From Reticulitermes speratus (lineage: Eukaryota; Arthropoda; Insecta; Blattodea; Rhinotermitidae), in contig JAJKFL010000005.1 of assembly GCA_021186555.1 (NCBI GenBank), positions 48,821,135 to 48,885,134 of the forward strand: a stretch of 64,000 nt of DNA. The letters are read 5' to 3'. The notes below the pieces were generated by a model that worked only from the letters and a program-made list of their open reading frames with translations, had not been told where the DNA came from and searched no databases. The first letter of the stretch is position 1. Each line of letters begins with the position of its first letter. A program made the translations under genes and the position numbers. This document shows positions 31,260-42,182 of the stretch, piece after piece.

Positions 31260-31544
31260 GGTAATTTAAAATTATATAGACGCTGTATATAATATATACA
31301 TACTCGTAAATGTACACGTATACATTATATACACACAAAGACATGTTTAACTAATTTACCTGTATTTTGGCCATTCAATCAAAGCTAGCACTTTGACAAA
31401 TAATTTAGTGTGACTGACACGCTAAATACTCGTACATTCTAAAGGCAAGTCCAAATTGGCTACTTTATTTGTAATTTGAGTACTTCCTGACGTCTTGCTA
31501 ATACTTTTGTTATTTAATGATTAGCAGAAGGATTAGAAGTAGAA
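31260..31544. other. No gene recognised
   Basis: AT-rich unique DNA, including short TATA/ATAC repeats. Confidence 0.5.
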
Positions 31545-31557
31545 ATCAAATACCAGA

Positions 31558-31765
31558 TTTTTATCTTACATTCACCGCGCATTTTCTTTCAATATTTAGC
31601 AACCAACTAAATGAACAGTTTATTTAAAACTATTTTATAGTTTCATATCTCTAAATTCCCCTACATGTTTCGGTATAATTTCAGACCATCTTCAGGGGGT
31701 CATAAACTACACTTATAACTTATAAAATAGTGTTAAATACAATGTAATTTAGTTGGTTGCTAAAC
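31558..31765 (-). mobile_element. Hammerhead-type foldback retroelement (family A, copy 6)
   Basis: A perfect 13-bp TSD ATCAAATACCAGA (31545-31557 / 31766-31778). The left tail is TTCACCGCGCATTTT. Short arms AGCAACCAACTAAATG / ATTTAGTTGGTTGCT enclose one minus-strand ribozyme. Confidence 0.75.
31658..31699 (-). ncRNA. Hammerhead ribozyme, minus strand
   Basis: Helix I CCCC/GGGG, CTGAAGA (plus 31689-31695), extra T, short helix II GGT/ACC with a longer loop, GAAA, C-AT-G, GTA triplet. The core is intact; helix II is the weakest of the consensus-core copies. Confidence 0.68.
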
Positions 31766-31795
31766 ATCAAATACCAGAATTAACATCATATAAGG

Positions 31796-31838
31796 TATAT
31801 ATATATATATATATATATATCATATATATAATAATATA
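31796..31838. repeat. (AT)n microsatellite
   Basis: A dinucleotide run of about 40 bp with a few interruptions, just after the TSD of the preceding element. Confidence 0.9.
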
Positions 31839-31977
31839 ATTTCCGCTCATCCTTCAAAGCCAAATCACATGTCTAACTGAAACCAAAGATTTAAACCAAC
31901 CAATCCTGAAGTTAATATAATTTTAATAGATAATTTAGTTCCACATCCGACGTAATGTTCTGGGTCATGACGGCGAC

Positions 31978-32046
31978 AAGCGGCGGGCTGTTGTGAACAC
32001 TGCACTGAACCTTCGGGTTCCGTAAAATGCAGGGAAATTCTTGATT
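31978..32046 (+). mobile_element. LINE family 1 3' UTR fragment
   Basis: GGCGGGCTGTTGTGAACACTG, the TGAACCTTCGGGTTCCG hairpin and GCAGGGAAATTCTTGA match the region after the RT frame in the other LINE family 1 copies. Confidence 0.7.
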
Positions 32047-32184
32047 GGTCGGGGAATTTTTAGATTCTCAGAAGGGACTTAGTTCCGTGGTGTTAATTGC
32101 TTATTTAGATAGTAGCAAGGCGTCTACGTAATTAGCAATGCAAAGCCGATAATATTTTGAAAGTGATAATTTAACTCAATATTA

Positions 32185-32567
32185 TTCACTCCGTACATTT
32201 TAACTCTATTTAAAGTCCGACAAATGTACAATTTAATCACATTCATTGTGTAATTTCACTGTCCTACATGTTTCGAACCCTTAATTTGGGTCCATCTTTT
32301 AACATTCAGCTTTTAACATTTTAACCAATGTAAGACTCAACCAACAACTACAATTTTCACCTTTTATTTGTTTTAAACAGTGTATATGCACAATTGTAGA
32401 TAATTCTTGTTTTACTATGTAAACAGTTGTACCAGTTGGTGTAAATAGTGTGTGATTTGAGATGAGTCCCTGAAGATGAACCCAAATTAAGGGTTCGAAA
32501 CATGTAGGACAGTGAAATTACACAATTAATGTGATTAAATTGTACATTAGTCGGACTTTAAATATAT
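32185..32567 (+). mobile_element. Hammerhead-type foldback retroelement (family A, copy 7)
   Basis: Arms AAAGTCCGACAAATGTAC / GTACATTAGTCGGACTTT, with an ATTTCACTGTCCTACATG core on the left mirrored on the right. The left tail TTCACTCCGTACATT is a decayed TTCACCGTGCATT. I could not settle a TSD. The minus-strand partner core is damaged (TAAAAGA in place of CTGAAGA). Confidence 0.6.
32466..32510 (+). ncRNA. Hammerhead ribozyme, consensus core, strong helix II
   Basis: Helix I GTCC/GGAC, CTGAAGA (32470-32476), extra T, 6-bp helix II GAACCC/GGGTTC, GAAA (32497-32500), C-AT-G, GTA triplet (cleavage expected after A32506). Helix I and II sequences differ from the other copies while base pairing is kept, which supports selection on structure. 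Confidence 0.75.
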
Positions 32568-32604
32568 TATCTTGTAACATTCAGCTACAAGGCATGGAGC
32601 ACTT

Positions 32605-34949
32605 TACAGTCCCGATCTCTCTCAAGTTACTATCCCGACATTCAAGACTCCTATCCCGTTGTTGACCTTCATAGAGTCCCGATCTCTCTCAAGTTACTAT
32701 CCCGGCATTCAAGACTCCTATCCCGTTGTTGACCTTCATACAGTCCCGATCTCTCTCAAGTTACTATCCCGGCATTCAAGACTCCTATCCCTTGTGACCT
32801 TCATACAGTCCCGATCTCTCTCAAGTTACTATCCCGGCATTCAAGACTCCTATCCCGTTGTTGACCTTCATACAGTCCCGATCTCTCTCAAGTTACTATC
32901 CCGACATTCAAGACTCCTATCCCGTTGTTGACCTTCATACAGTCCCGATCTCTCTCAAGTTACTATCCCGGCATTCAAGACTCCTATCCCGTTGTTGACC
33001 TTCATACAGTCCCGATCTCTCTCAAGTTACTATCCCGGCATTCAAGACTCCTATCCCGTTGTTGACCTTCATACAGTCCCGATCTCTCTCAAGTTACTAT
33101 CCCGACATTCAAGACTCCTATCCCGTTGTTGACCTTCATACAGTCCCGATCTCTCTCAAGTTACTATCCCGGCATTCAAGACTCCTATCCCGTTGTTGAC
33201 CTTCATACAGTCCCGATCTCTCTCAAGTTACTATCCCGACATTCAAGACTCCTATCCCGTTGTTGACCTTCATACAGTCCCGATCTCTCTCAAGTTACTA
33301 TCCCGGCATTGAAGACTCCTATCCCGTTGTTGACCTTCATACAGTCCCGATCTCTCTCAAGTTACTATCCCGGCATTCAAGACTCCTATCCCGTTGTTGA
33401 CCTTCATACAGTCCCGATCTCTCTCAAGTTACTATCCCGGCATTCAAGACTCCTATCCCGTTGTTGACCTTCATACAGTCCCGATCTCTCTCAAGTTACT
33501 ATCCCGACATTCAAGACTCCTATCCTGTTGTTGACCTTCATACAGTCCCGATCTCTCTCAAGTTACTATCCCGACATTCAAGACTCCTATCCTGTTGTTG
33601 ACCTTCATACAGTCCCGATCTCTCTCAAGTTACTATCCCGACATTCAAGACTCCTATCCTGTTGTTGACCTTCATACAGTCCCGATCTCTCTCAAGTTAC
33701 TATCCCGACATTCAAGACTCCTATCCTGTTGTTGACCTTCATACAATCCCGATCTCTCTCAAGTTACTATCCCGACATTCAAGACTCCTATCCTGTTGTT
33801 GACCTTCATACAGTCCCGATCTCTCTCAAGTTACTATCCCGACATTCAAGACTCCTATCCCGTTGCTGACCTTCATACAGTCCCGATCTCTCTCAAGTTA
33901 CTATCCCGACATTCAAGACTCCTATCCTGTTGTTGACCTTCATACAGTCCCGATCTCTCTCAAGTTACTATCCCGACATTCAAGACTCCTATCCCGTTGT
34001 TGACCTTCATACAATCCCGATCTCTCTCAAGTTACTATCCCGACATTCAAGACTCCTATCCTGTTGTTGACCTTCATACAGTCCCGATCTCTCTCAAGTT
34101 ACTATCCCGACATTCAAGACTCCTATCCCGTTGCTGACCTTCATACAGTCCCGATCTCTCTCAAGTTACTATCCCGACATTCAAGACTCCTATCCTGTTG
34201 TTGACCTTCATACAGTCCCGATCTCTCTCAAGTTACTATCCCGACATTCAAGACTCCTATCCCGTTGCTGACCTTCATACAGTCCCGATCACTTTCAAGT
34301 TACTATCCCGACATTCAAGACTCCTATCCCGTTGCTGACCTTCATACAGTCCCGATCACTTTCAAGTTACTATCCCGACATTCAAGACTCCTATCCCGTT
34401 GCTGACCTTCATACAGTCCCGATCACTTTCAAGTTACTATCCCGACATTCAAGACTCCTATCCCGTTGTTGACCTTCATACAGTCCCGATCTCTCTCAAG
34501 TTACTATCCTGACATTCAAGACTCCTATCCCGTTGTTGACCTTCATACAGTCCCGATCTCTCTCAAGTTACTATCCCGACATTCAAGACTCCTATCCTGT
34601 TGCTGACCTTCATACAGTCCCGATCTCTCTCAAGTTACTATCCCGACATTCAAGACTCCTATCCCGTTGCTGACCTTCATACAGTCCCGATCTCTCTCAA
34701 GTTACTATCCCGACATTCAAGACTCCTATCCCGTTGCTGACCTTCATACAGTCCCGATCACTTTCAAGTTACTATCCCGACATTCAAGACTCCTATCCCG
34801 TTGTTGACCTTCATACAGTCCCGATCTCTCTCAAGTTACTATCCCGGCATTCAAGACTCCTATCCTGTTGTTGACCTTCATACAGTCCCGATCTCTCTCA
34901 AGTTACTATCCCGACATTCAAGACTCCTATCCTGTTGTTGACCTTCATA
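32605..34949. repeat. 67-bp minisatellite, about 35 copies
   Basis: A regular 67-bp unit (TACAGTCCCGATCTCTCTC, AAGTTACTATCCCGACATTC, AAGACTCCTATCCCGTTGTTG, then ACCTTCA). Variants CCGGC/CCGAC, CCCG/CCTG, TTGTTG/TTGCTG and TCTCTC/TCACTTTC cluster in runs, so expansion was by local block duplication. One unit near 32785 is shortened by 3 bp. Confidence 0.98.
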
Positions 34950-35791
34950 TTCTCTCGTCGGAGTTCTTGTAACTTCTTCTACCGATCAAGTATAGCTCAG
35001 CGGTGCAGTTTCTGGCCTCTACAACCTATTACCCACACCTAGACCTTTCATTCTGCTTCTAGATCCACACTTTAAACAAGACATTAACTGCTCCACGTTG
35101 GTCGCGACCTGACATTCACGATTACTTTATTATTTCATGTATTGAGTTCTCAAGGCGGTGATTAAGGGAAGGCCAAGGGATTCTTCTCTTCTTCAAAACG
35201 CCCAGACCGATTTTGGGGTTCACTCAGCCTCATATTCAATCAAAATTGGGGTTCTTTCCCGGGGATAAAGCAGCCGGAGATTGAGGCTGGTCACTCACCT
35301 CCATGTAGTGCCAAGGTTAAGAATGACTGGAGCTGTACCTGTATGCCATCTAGGCTGCTAACAACAACGTTAAATAAATCGCCAATAAATAATAAATGAA
35401 AATATAAAACCTGTAAGAAAATCATAATTTTAATTTGAAAATCCAAAATTCTTGATTTTCATAGAAATTCATGATAATATGCAGTATTTAATCAAAAAAT
35501 TTGCACAGTTCAATGATAAATAATCATTTGTCATTTATGATGTCCCTCTAATGTATATTCAGTCTAACGCACGGAATATGGACGACATTAAATTTGACGA
35601 TAATAATTTGGGGCGCTTACAACTTCCATATAAATTCGCGATAATAATTTTCTGTGCATTGCACGTGTTTCTGCAAGCTGCAAAAACTCTACAGTTGATA
35701 CAGCTCCATTACATAGCCTACCCATCCATACGACTTTACTATAATAATCTCATCTTATTAACCTTAACTGTTCGTGTAAGAAGTGCGAAGC
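34950..35791. other. Unique DNA with a decayed SINE family 3 body
   Basis: At 35165-35345 GCCCAGACCGATTTTGGGG, TTTCCCGGGGATAAAGC and CACTCACCTCCATGTAGTGCC match the body of SINE family 3, without a clear tRNA head. The rest is AT-rich, and a 123-residue frame (35551-35922) runs into the hAT MITE. No gene supported. Confidence 0.5.
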
Positions 35792-35799
35792 CTGTAAAC

Positions 35800-36284
35800 C
35801 AGTGGTTCCCAAACTTTTTCGGTCCACCGCCCCCTTGGCTCCATATACACACCCACAGCGCCCCCCCACCTTTTTTAAAAAACATAAATGCGCTTTTGTT
35901 TCCACTTTTATTTTATATTTAAAAAATCGTTTAAATAAAATTATAACAGTTAAACTTAATGTTTTATGTGTTAATTAATAAATTAAAATTTATTATATTT
36001 TTTATGATTAACAATAATTCATCTAGCAATAGTTTATTAAAAAATAATGTGTGCTTGAATAAGATTCATAAATTAAAATACTAAGATATTTAGTTAATTT
36101 TTTTATTTTTAACACAAAAATTACTTTATTTGAATTTTATTATAAAAATAAACGCACTACTTGTGTACTAGCGCCCCCCTGTGATAATAACAGCGCCTCC
36201 TTCCACCTCTCGTACCTATTAGCGCCCACCTCGGTAATCCCACCGCCCCCCAGGGGGCGGTACCGCCCACTTTGGGAACCACTG
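35800..36284. mobile_element. hAT-type MITE
   Basis: Terminal inverted repeats CAGTGGTTCCCAAACTTT (35800 on) and AAAGTGGGAACC-type complement (TTTGGGAACCACTG ending 36284). An 8-bp TSD CTGTAAAC / CTTTAAAC with one mismatch (35792-35799 / 36285-36292) flanks it. Inside the ends are C-rich subterminal stretches (CGCCCCC) and an AT-rich centre. This end sequence is typical of hAT elements across animals. There is no transposase. Confidence 0.92.
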
Positions 36285-36571
36285 CTTTAAACGAACACCA
36301 TGGTATTTTAACAGAATGCAGCACACACTAAAATGCGAGGCAGAATTACTTCCTAGTTTCGCAGAAATCAGATCTACCGCTCTCCGTACGCTCGGTGCCA
36401 GCACACCTGTTACATGCACGCACCGCTTTATTAAGCGAGGAGCCAGTGGAGCGTGCAGCAGTTCAGGTACCGGTCAAAACACGCTGTATTGTAATTTTGT
36501 TACAGCCTCACACTAACCGCGCAGATACGAGGGACAGATACGCAGAAAACGTATTCTATATATACTTACAT

Positions 36572-36856
36572 GGGCCGGATAGCTCAGTCGGTATAGCGAC
36601 TCGCTAAGAGCTGGACGGTCCGGGGATCGAATCCCGGTGGGGGCGAGATTTTCCGCACCCGTCCAGACCGGCCCTGGGGCCCACCCAGCCTCCTATAAAA
36701 TGGGTATCGGGTCTCTTTCCCGGGGGTAAAGCGGCCGGGGCGTGGAGTTGACCACCCACCCCCATCTAGTGCCGAAGTTAAAGAAAAGTAGAGCTATACC
36801 TCTACTCCCGTCTGGGCCTTCGTGGCCTGTTATAGGGAGAACTTTACCTTTACCTT
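36572..36856 (+). mobile_element. SINE family 3 (tRNA-headed)
   Basis: Head GGGCCGGATAGCTCAGTCGG (A-box) and GGGGATCGAATCCC (B-box), body with CCCGGGGGTAAAGCGGCC, and tail CTTTACCTTTACCTTTA. It is flanked by TATATACTTACAT (36559-36571) and TATATACACACAT (36857-36869), a likely 13-bp TSD with two mismatches. Confidence 0.9.
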
Positions 36857-36893
36857 TATATACACACATAATATATATGTATGCCGATCCCAG

Positions 36894-37138
36894 TGGCCGT
36901 GCGGTCTAAGGCGTGGGTCTGCGGCCGCTCGCTTACTGGGATTGCGGGTTCGAATCCCGCCTAGGGCATAGATGTCTGTCTGTTGTGTGATTGTCAGGTA
37001 GAGGTCTCTGCGACGGGCTGGTCACTCGTCCAGAGGAGTCCTACCGAGTGTGGCGTGTCTAAGTGTGATCGTGAAGCGTCGAAAAATGAGGCGGCCTAGG
37101 CCCCCAAGGGGCTGTCGAGCCATTGGAAAAAAAAAAAT
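36894..37138 (+). mobile_element. SINE family 2, plus strand
   Basis: Head CCGATCCCAGTGGCCGTGCG, B-box GGGTTCGAATCCC, body GGTAGAGGTCTCTGCGACGG, A11 tail. ATATGTAT on both sides is a possible 8-bp TSD. It sits directly downstream of SINE family 3. Confidence 0.9.
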
Positions 37139-37254
37139 ATGTATATGTATAAAAGATGGCGCAAAAGTCACTTGACACTCGATGTTTTAACGACAGTGTC
37201 AAATGTCACGTGACCTTTGCGCTGATCTCAACGTACACGCTTTAGTATGCGTGA

Positions 37255-37430
37255 TTTCAGGCTTCCGCCGCGAGGTGGATGAAATGTGCGCTCTTCTGGG
37301 ATATTACGCAGCGCTGAGTGGTCGTCAAGGACTTCTTGACCCTTGAAGATGGGAACGATAGGTAGTTGCGAAACGTCGGTACAGAACTACTCAACGCTGC
37401 GTAATGACCCAGAAGAGCGCAGATCTCGTG
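37255..37430. mobile_element. Family B foldback element
   Basis: One-sided tail TTTCAGGCTTCCGCCGCG, then CTCTTCTGGGATATTACGC mirrored by GCGTAATGACCCAGAAGAG. Core CTTGAAGATGGG then GCGAAACGTCGGTAC. Confidence 0.65.
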
Positions 37431-37905
37431 CATTAGTCTGACAAACTCTGGGTAAAAGAAAACAAAAAAATACGTGTGTGTGTGTTAAATGGTAAAGTAT
37501 AAATTTACTGACTTTTTATACGAATGTTTCGACGTTTCGTGACAGGTTACGAATAACTGGGAACAGACCACATGGCTGGAAAGTCAGCTTCTCCCACCCT
37601 CCTGCTATTGCACAGATCAGACTCAGCTCAGTCGAGCTGTCTTTAAGTAACTGAGGCTCATTTACTCTTATGCTTTATTGAATGACACTTCACCACAATT
37701 ATTTAATGTATTTTTATGGTTCCAAAAATTTTGTACTTTTTTAAAAAATAAACTATCATGCTTTTTACGTTTTTTGACCAAGCATATTTTACATTTTTAT
37801 ACCGTAAGTTTTTTGAACCGAAGAGGCGTTTCGGATTGACAATATATTGCGATGTTCGAAATGGTTTGAATTTCGAACATCGACACGTTACGGCACATTG
37901 GTACA
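37431..37905. other. No gene recognised
   Basis: AT-rich unique DNA with a short inverted repeat around GAAATGGTTTGAATTTCG. No supported frame. Confidence 0.5.
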
Positions 37906-38022
37906 GTCCGCCCGTAGTACAGCCTGCCGTAGTACAGTCTGCCGTAGTACAGCCTGCCGTAGTACAGCCTGCCGTAGTACAGTCTGCCGTAGTACAGCCT
38001 GCCGTAGTACAGGCTTCCGCAC
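37906..38022. repeat. 15-bp tandem repeat, about 8 copies
   Basis: Unit ACAGYCTGCCGTAGT. Because 15 is a multiple of 3, a pentapeptide repeat (VVQPA-like) appears in one frame and YYGRL on the other strand. There is no sign of a real gene. Confidence 0.9.
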
Positions 38023-38046
38023 TTCTTATTCGTGTAAGACTTGAAA

Positions 38047-38310
38047 GGCCGTGCCATGGCTCAGGCGGTTAGTCGCCGACCTCTCACCGCGGAGGCCCGG
38101 GTTCGATCCTGAGTCAGTCCATGTGGGATTTGTGTTGGACAAAGTGGCACTGGTGCAGGTTTTTCCCCGAGTACTTTGGTTTTCCCCTGCTCCATTATAT
38201 GGAAAACGAAAAAACTTATCATCTTCATCTTCATCACAGGGTTGCACAATAAGCCTCAAGGCTGCGGTGCGTCCGTAGCATCTGCTGCGGGCCCTTTTCA
38301 CAAAAAAAAA
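38047..38310 (+). mobile_element. SINE family 1, plus strand
   Basis: Head GGCCGTGCCATGGCTCAGGC, B-box GGGTTCGATCC, body CATGTGGGATTTGTGTTGG and GGTGCGTCCGTAGCATCTGC, A9 tail. Confidence 0.9.
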
Positions 38311-38440
38311 TGTTACAGTATCGCAACTGATATGCCACAAGCGGAACGTACAAATACTTTACAATTCCAGTATGTGCTTGTGTTTGGCACCTCGCCTTCC
38401 AATGAAGTGTTTTGTCACTTCAGCAGCAGTAAGCGGTACA

Positions 38441-39066
38441 GGCCTGCATGGTAACAGCCACCGCGATGTGTTACCAGGCCTGCATGGTAACAGCCACACC
38501 GCGATGTGTTACCAGGCCTGCATGGTAACAGCACACCGCGATGTGTTACCAGGCCTGCATGGTAACAGCACACCGCGATGTGTTACCAGGCCTGCATGGT
38601 AACAGCACACCGCGATGTGTTACCAGGCCTGCATGGTAACAGCACACCGCGATGTGTTACCAGGCCTGCATGGTAACAGCACACCGCGATGTGTTACCAG
38701 GCCAACATCGTAACAGCCACCGCGATGTATTACCAGGCCTGCATGGTAACAGCACACCGCGATGTGTTACCAGGCCTGCATGGTAACAGCACACCGCGAT
38801 GTGTTACCAGGCCTGCATGGTAACAGCACACCGCGATGTGTTACCAGGCCTGCATGGTAACAGCACACCGCGATGTGTTACCAGGCCTGCATGGTAACAG
38901 CACACCGCGATGTGTTACCAGGCCTGCATGGTAACAGCACACCGCGATGTGTTACCAGGCCAACATCGTAACAGCCACCGCGATGTATTACCAGGCCGAC
39001 ATCGTAACAGCCACCGCGATGTATTACCAGGCCGACATGGTAACAGCACACCGCGATGTGTTACCA
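38441..39066. repeat. 37-bp minisatellite with hairpin units, about 17 copies
   Basis: Unit GGCCTGCATGGTAACAGCAC then ACCGCGATGTGTTACCA. Each unit has TGGTAACA and TGTTACCA 13 nt apart, an 8-bp inverted repeat. A second unit type with CCAACATCG/CCGACATCG and TATTACC occurs at 38701, 38960 and 38995 on, with a coordinated change in both half-sites. Confidence 0.97.
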
Positions 39067-39390
39067 AACTGCAGTCTGCTATAAAGAACAGCGTGCGCCA
39101 TGACGCAGTGCACGCAATTGACCGAGGCGTTCTTTGCTCTCAAAATGTCATACTGTTTCACGGTACAAGCAATTCCACTGCTCAGATACGAAGCTTGACG
39201 CGTTATGCACAAACCTCTTGTACCAAATTTCAACCAAGTGGGATAAAGATGTGAAAAGTAATAGCAATTTTTCGTTTACCCCCTTCACAAAATTGCGCCT
39301 GTCACTTCACCGATTTTCGCGACACCATTACAGAATTACTGAAGGGTAATGTGTGGAGTTCTAAAAATATTTCTCCCGAATCGGTAAGAA

Positions 39391-40093
39391 AATACTGACA
39401 GTACACATAAAAAATACTGACAGTACACATAGAAAATACTGACAGTACACATAGAAAATACTGACAGTATACGTAGAAAATACTGACAGTACACGTAGAA
39501 AATGCTGACAGTACACGTAGAAAATACTGACAGTACACGTAGAAAATACTGACAGTACACGTAGAAAATACTGACAGTACACATAGAAAATACTGACAGT
39601 ACACATAGAAAATACTGACAGTACACGTAGAAAATGCTGACAGTACACGTAGAAAATACTGACAGTACACATAGAAAATACTGACAGTATACGTAGAAAA
39701 ACTGACAGTACACGTAGAAAATGCTGACAGTACACGTAGAAAATACTGACAGTACACGTAGAAAATACTGACAGTACACGTAGAAAATACTGACAGTACA
39801 CATAGAAAATACTGACAGTAACATAGAAAATACTGACAGTACACGTAGAAAATGCTGACAGTACACGTAGAAAATACTGACAGTACACATAGAAAATACT
39901 GACAGTATACGTAGAAAATACTGACAGTACACGTAGAAAATGCTGACAGTACACGTAGAAAATACTGACAGTACACGTAGAAAAATACTGACAGTACACG
40001 TAGAAAATACTGACAGTACACGTAGAAAATACTGACAGTACACATAGAAAATACTGACAGTACACATAGAAAATACTGACAGTACACGTAGAA
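39391..40093. repeat. 22-bp minisatellite, about 32 copies
   Basis: Unit TACTGACAGTACACGTAGAAAA, with variants ACAT/ACGT/TACG and TGCTG/TACTG. The minus strand is stop-free in all three frames because a 22-bp unit cycles through every phase, giving a spurious 300-residue frame rich in CQYFL/VLSVF. Not a protein gene. Confidence 0.97.
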
Positions 40094-40364
40094 ATTCATT
40101 TGCGCCCTTAAGTAATGTATAGCTGTCATTGAGCTGAATTTAAATAAACTCACGGTGGATCCACAAATTTTATTACCAACTGCAACAATAATTGTAATCT
40201 GCATAAATCATATTTATTATGTAACAAATATTTTAATCACATTTTAACCACAAGTTTTTACAAACAGTACAAGTTGTACCATTTATACACAAATTACATC
40301 AACAACGCAGCCTACTGCAGACTGTGGAACCTTGTAAATAGTGGCTTGTCACTGGCAGTTGGTT

Positions 40365-40508
40365 TTAAACCTGGCACATTGCGCTCCCTGAAGATGGTAC
40401 GCTTGTGCCGAAACATGTCGTAGCCACGTGTTTAACACTCATATGTAACTAACAATGTGCGTTTAGTTGGTACAATAAATTGAATACTGTGATCTAAAAT
40501 GCACGGAA
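40365..40508 (+). mobile_element. Hammerhead-bearing family A half element
   Basis: A hammerhead core is followed by GTGCGTTTAGTTGGTAC and the tail AAAATGCACGGAAT, the family A right side. The left arm may be the region ending ACCAACTGC (40175-40183), but no TSD was found. Confidence 0.5.
40385..40425 (+). ncRNA. Hammerhead ribozyme motif, weak helix I
   Basis: CTGAAGA (40388-40394), extra T, helix II GGTAC/GTGCC (one G-U pair), GAAA (40410-40413), C-AT-G, GTC (40417-40419). Helix I beyond the first C-G pair is poor, so activity is doubtful. Confidence 0.55.
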
Positions 40509-40862
40509 TGGACAACCTAAAAAAATTTACAAAAAATTTATATTTTACGCATATCTGACAAGGGTTAAGTCGCTGATAAGCGTAACAGACATACAGACGG
40601 ACGGACGTGGACTCCACATAAGGCTTTCTCTTTTACTTAGTAAAAAACGCCTAATAAAACAATGAGGCGACTTCCATATATCCAATGGAACCACAAGATG
40701 TTAGTCGCCACGTATGAAGTATAAGATGACAATGCACAAAGTCCACCACGTGGTGTATGGCTGGTAAGAGCATTGTTAGTATTTACACACACTTACCATA
40801 GCCATGGTAACTACTGAATGTGTAAAAAATATGGATTATTTATTAATAAGGAAACTATAAAC
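40509..40862. other. No gene recognised
   Basis: Contains GACGGACGGACG (about 40597) and a retroelement-tail-like stretch; otherwise unique. Confidence 0.45.
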
Positions 40863-40936
40863 AATAACAATATCATAGACAATGTTTTTCACCAACTAAA
40901 TGCACTTGTTATAAAAACACTAAAATATTCTAAAAC

Positions 40937-40990
40937 TGTTTGATAAAAAGCCCCGACATGTTTCGGCTCACCAATGAGCCATCCTCAGTA
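40937..40990 (-). ncRNA. Hammerhead core, minus strand, helix I broken
   Basis: CTGAGGA, T, GGCTCA..TGAGCC, GAAA, C-AT-G, GTC, GGGG are all present on the minus strand. The nucleotides before CTGAGGA are CTTA instead of CCCC, so helix I cannot form. This marks where the inverted copy stops matching. Confidence 0.6.
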
Positions 40991-41071
40991 AGATTGGTGA
41001 GATAAGACGTTGACCATATACCTCTACAGAAGATTAACATATGTACGTGTTTTGAGAACAGTCAGTTGTGA

Positions 41072-41113
41072 CCCCCTGAGGATGGCTCATTGGTGAGCCG
41101 AAACATGTCGGGG
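41072..41113 (+). ncRNA. Hammerhead ribozyme, plus strand, consensus core (N7 = G)
   Basis: Helix I CCCC/GGGG, CTGAGGA (41076-41082), extra T, helix II GGCTCA/TGAGCC, GAAA (41100-41103), C-AT-G, GTC (41107-41109), cleavage expected before G41110. Confidence 0.77.
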
Positions 41114-41252
41114 CTTTTTATCAAACAGTTTTAGAATATTTTAGTGTTTTATAACAAGTGCATTTAGTTGGTGAAAAACATTGTCTATACTCGAAAAATG
41201 CACGGTGAAAATAGAATAAAGTTTAATAACAATATCAGTGCAGCACAACTAG

Positions 41253-41333
41253 TACAGGGTATACACAAAAGAATGGTGCTATTTCCCTTTATTCACCATT
41301 GAAACCGCACCATTATTTTGTGTATACCCTGTA
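41253..41333. mobile_element. Palindromic TA-MITE, copy 5
   Basis: TACAGGGTATACACAAAAG through to the complementary arm ending TA 41333. The left inner stem has diverged (GCTATTTCCC). Confidence 0.85.
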
Positions 41334-42182
41334 CATATGTTAGTATGTAATTCCATCACTTTCACTTATAGATCCATTTCTGTGACATTTAACAATAATA
41401 TTAAATTATAAAACATTTATTACCATCAACACAACTAATTTGAAATTTCAATTTTGCTTTTTTTTATTTATTTTGGCGGCCTGAGTAATAACAAAATCAT
41501 TAGTGTTTATGGTAATTAACAACTATTTTGTAATTTACAGCTACAACACGACGGGATGTCCAAGATAAAAAAATGATAACATTAATCTCTTTAATTTAGT
41601 TTTATCCCTCTTTCGCCTTCTGATTTAACAGTGTTTCATACATAATAAAATAACTTGAAAGGTAAAGTTTCCCCGGTACACACCAGAAGGCAAATAGGGA
41701 CAGTAAGACACACAGCTCCACACATTAACCTCGGAACTCGGCAGTGCTTCAAGTAACATAACAGATTATATCAAAACAACATTCTGGCGGGCTTATGGTT
41801 TCTAATTTTCATTTCTTTCGGTTACAAGCCATAAGAAACACACCGAAACATCTTGTCTAGAAACTCCATTGGAGCATGTATAATCAAAAATATGGGAGCC
41901 GTGTATAAATTACCCTATGTTATGTAATTCACCACACAACACAACAGACTGCTTATTCATGCTGCGTGTGGCGTGTAAAATTTGATATATTTATATGTTA
42001 CAATCTTGCATGCTTTCCTTAATAAGCGATTTTATTCGGCTGAATAATTCTTTGATAAATTAAGGACGGTTCACACCTGTAGGTAGGTCTTCTAAATTTC
42101 TTATCGGACTTGCTCTTTGGTTAAGGACGGTCAGACGTTTACTGCCCAACCGGTTATGTAACAATGGGCGATGCTTGAAAGC
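41334..42182. other. No gene recognised
   Basis: AT-rich unique sequence with no supported frame or RNA fold. Confidence 0.5.

Larger units (their letters stand above)
40876..41224. mobile_element. Hammerhead-type foldback retroelement (family A, copy 8)
   Basis: A perfect 13-bp TSD AATAACAATATCA (40863-40875 / 41225-41237). Arms CACCAACTAAATGCACTTG / CAAGTGCATTTAGTTGGTG extend about 120 bp each into ribozyme cores. The one-sided right tail is AATGCACGGTGAA. The loop is about 60-70 bp. Confidence 0.78.

Noticed and set aside
36572-36650. Possible functional tRNA gene (A-box and B-box)
   Set aside because: Followed by the conserved SINE body and tail, with TSD; no acceptor-stem closure. The same holds for the other tRNA-like heads in families 1, 2, 4 and 5.
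38441-39066. Array of RFX X-boxes
   Set aside because: Half-sites GTTACC and GGTAAC are 10 nt apart across unit borders, not the 0-3 nt of a real X-box.
39302-40204. 300-residue minus-strand open frame with CQYFL/VLSVF repeats
   Set aside because: It is the 22-bp minisatellite read through; all three minus frames are open for the same reason and flanking residues lack any domain.
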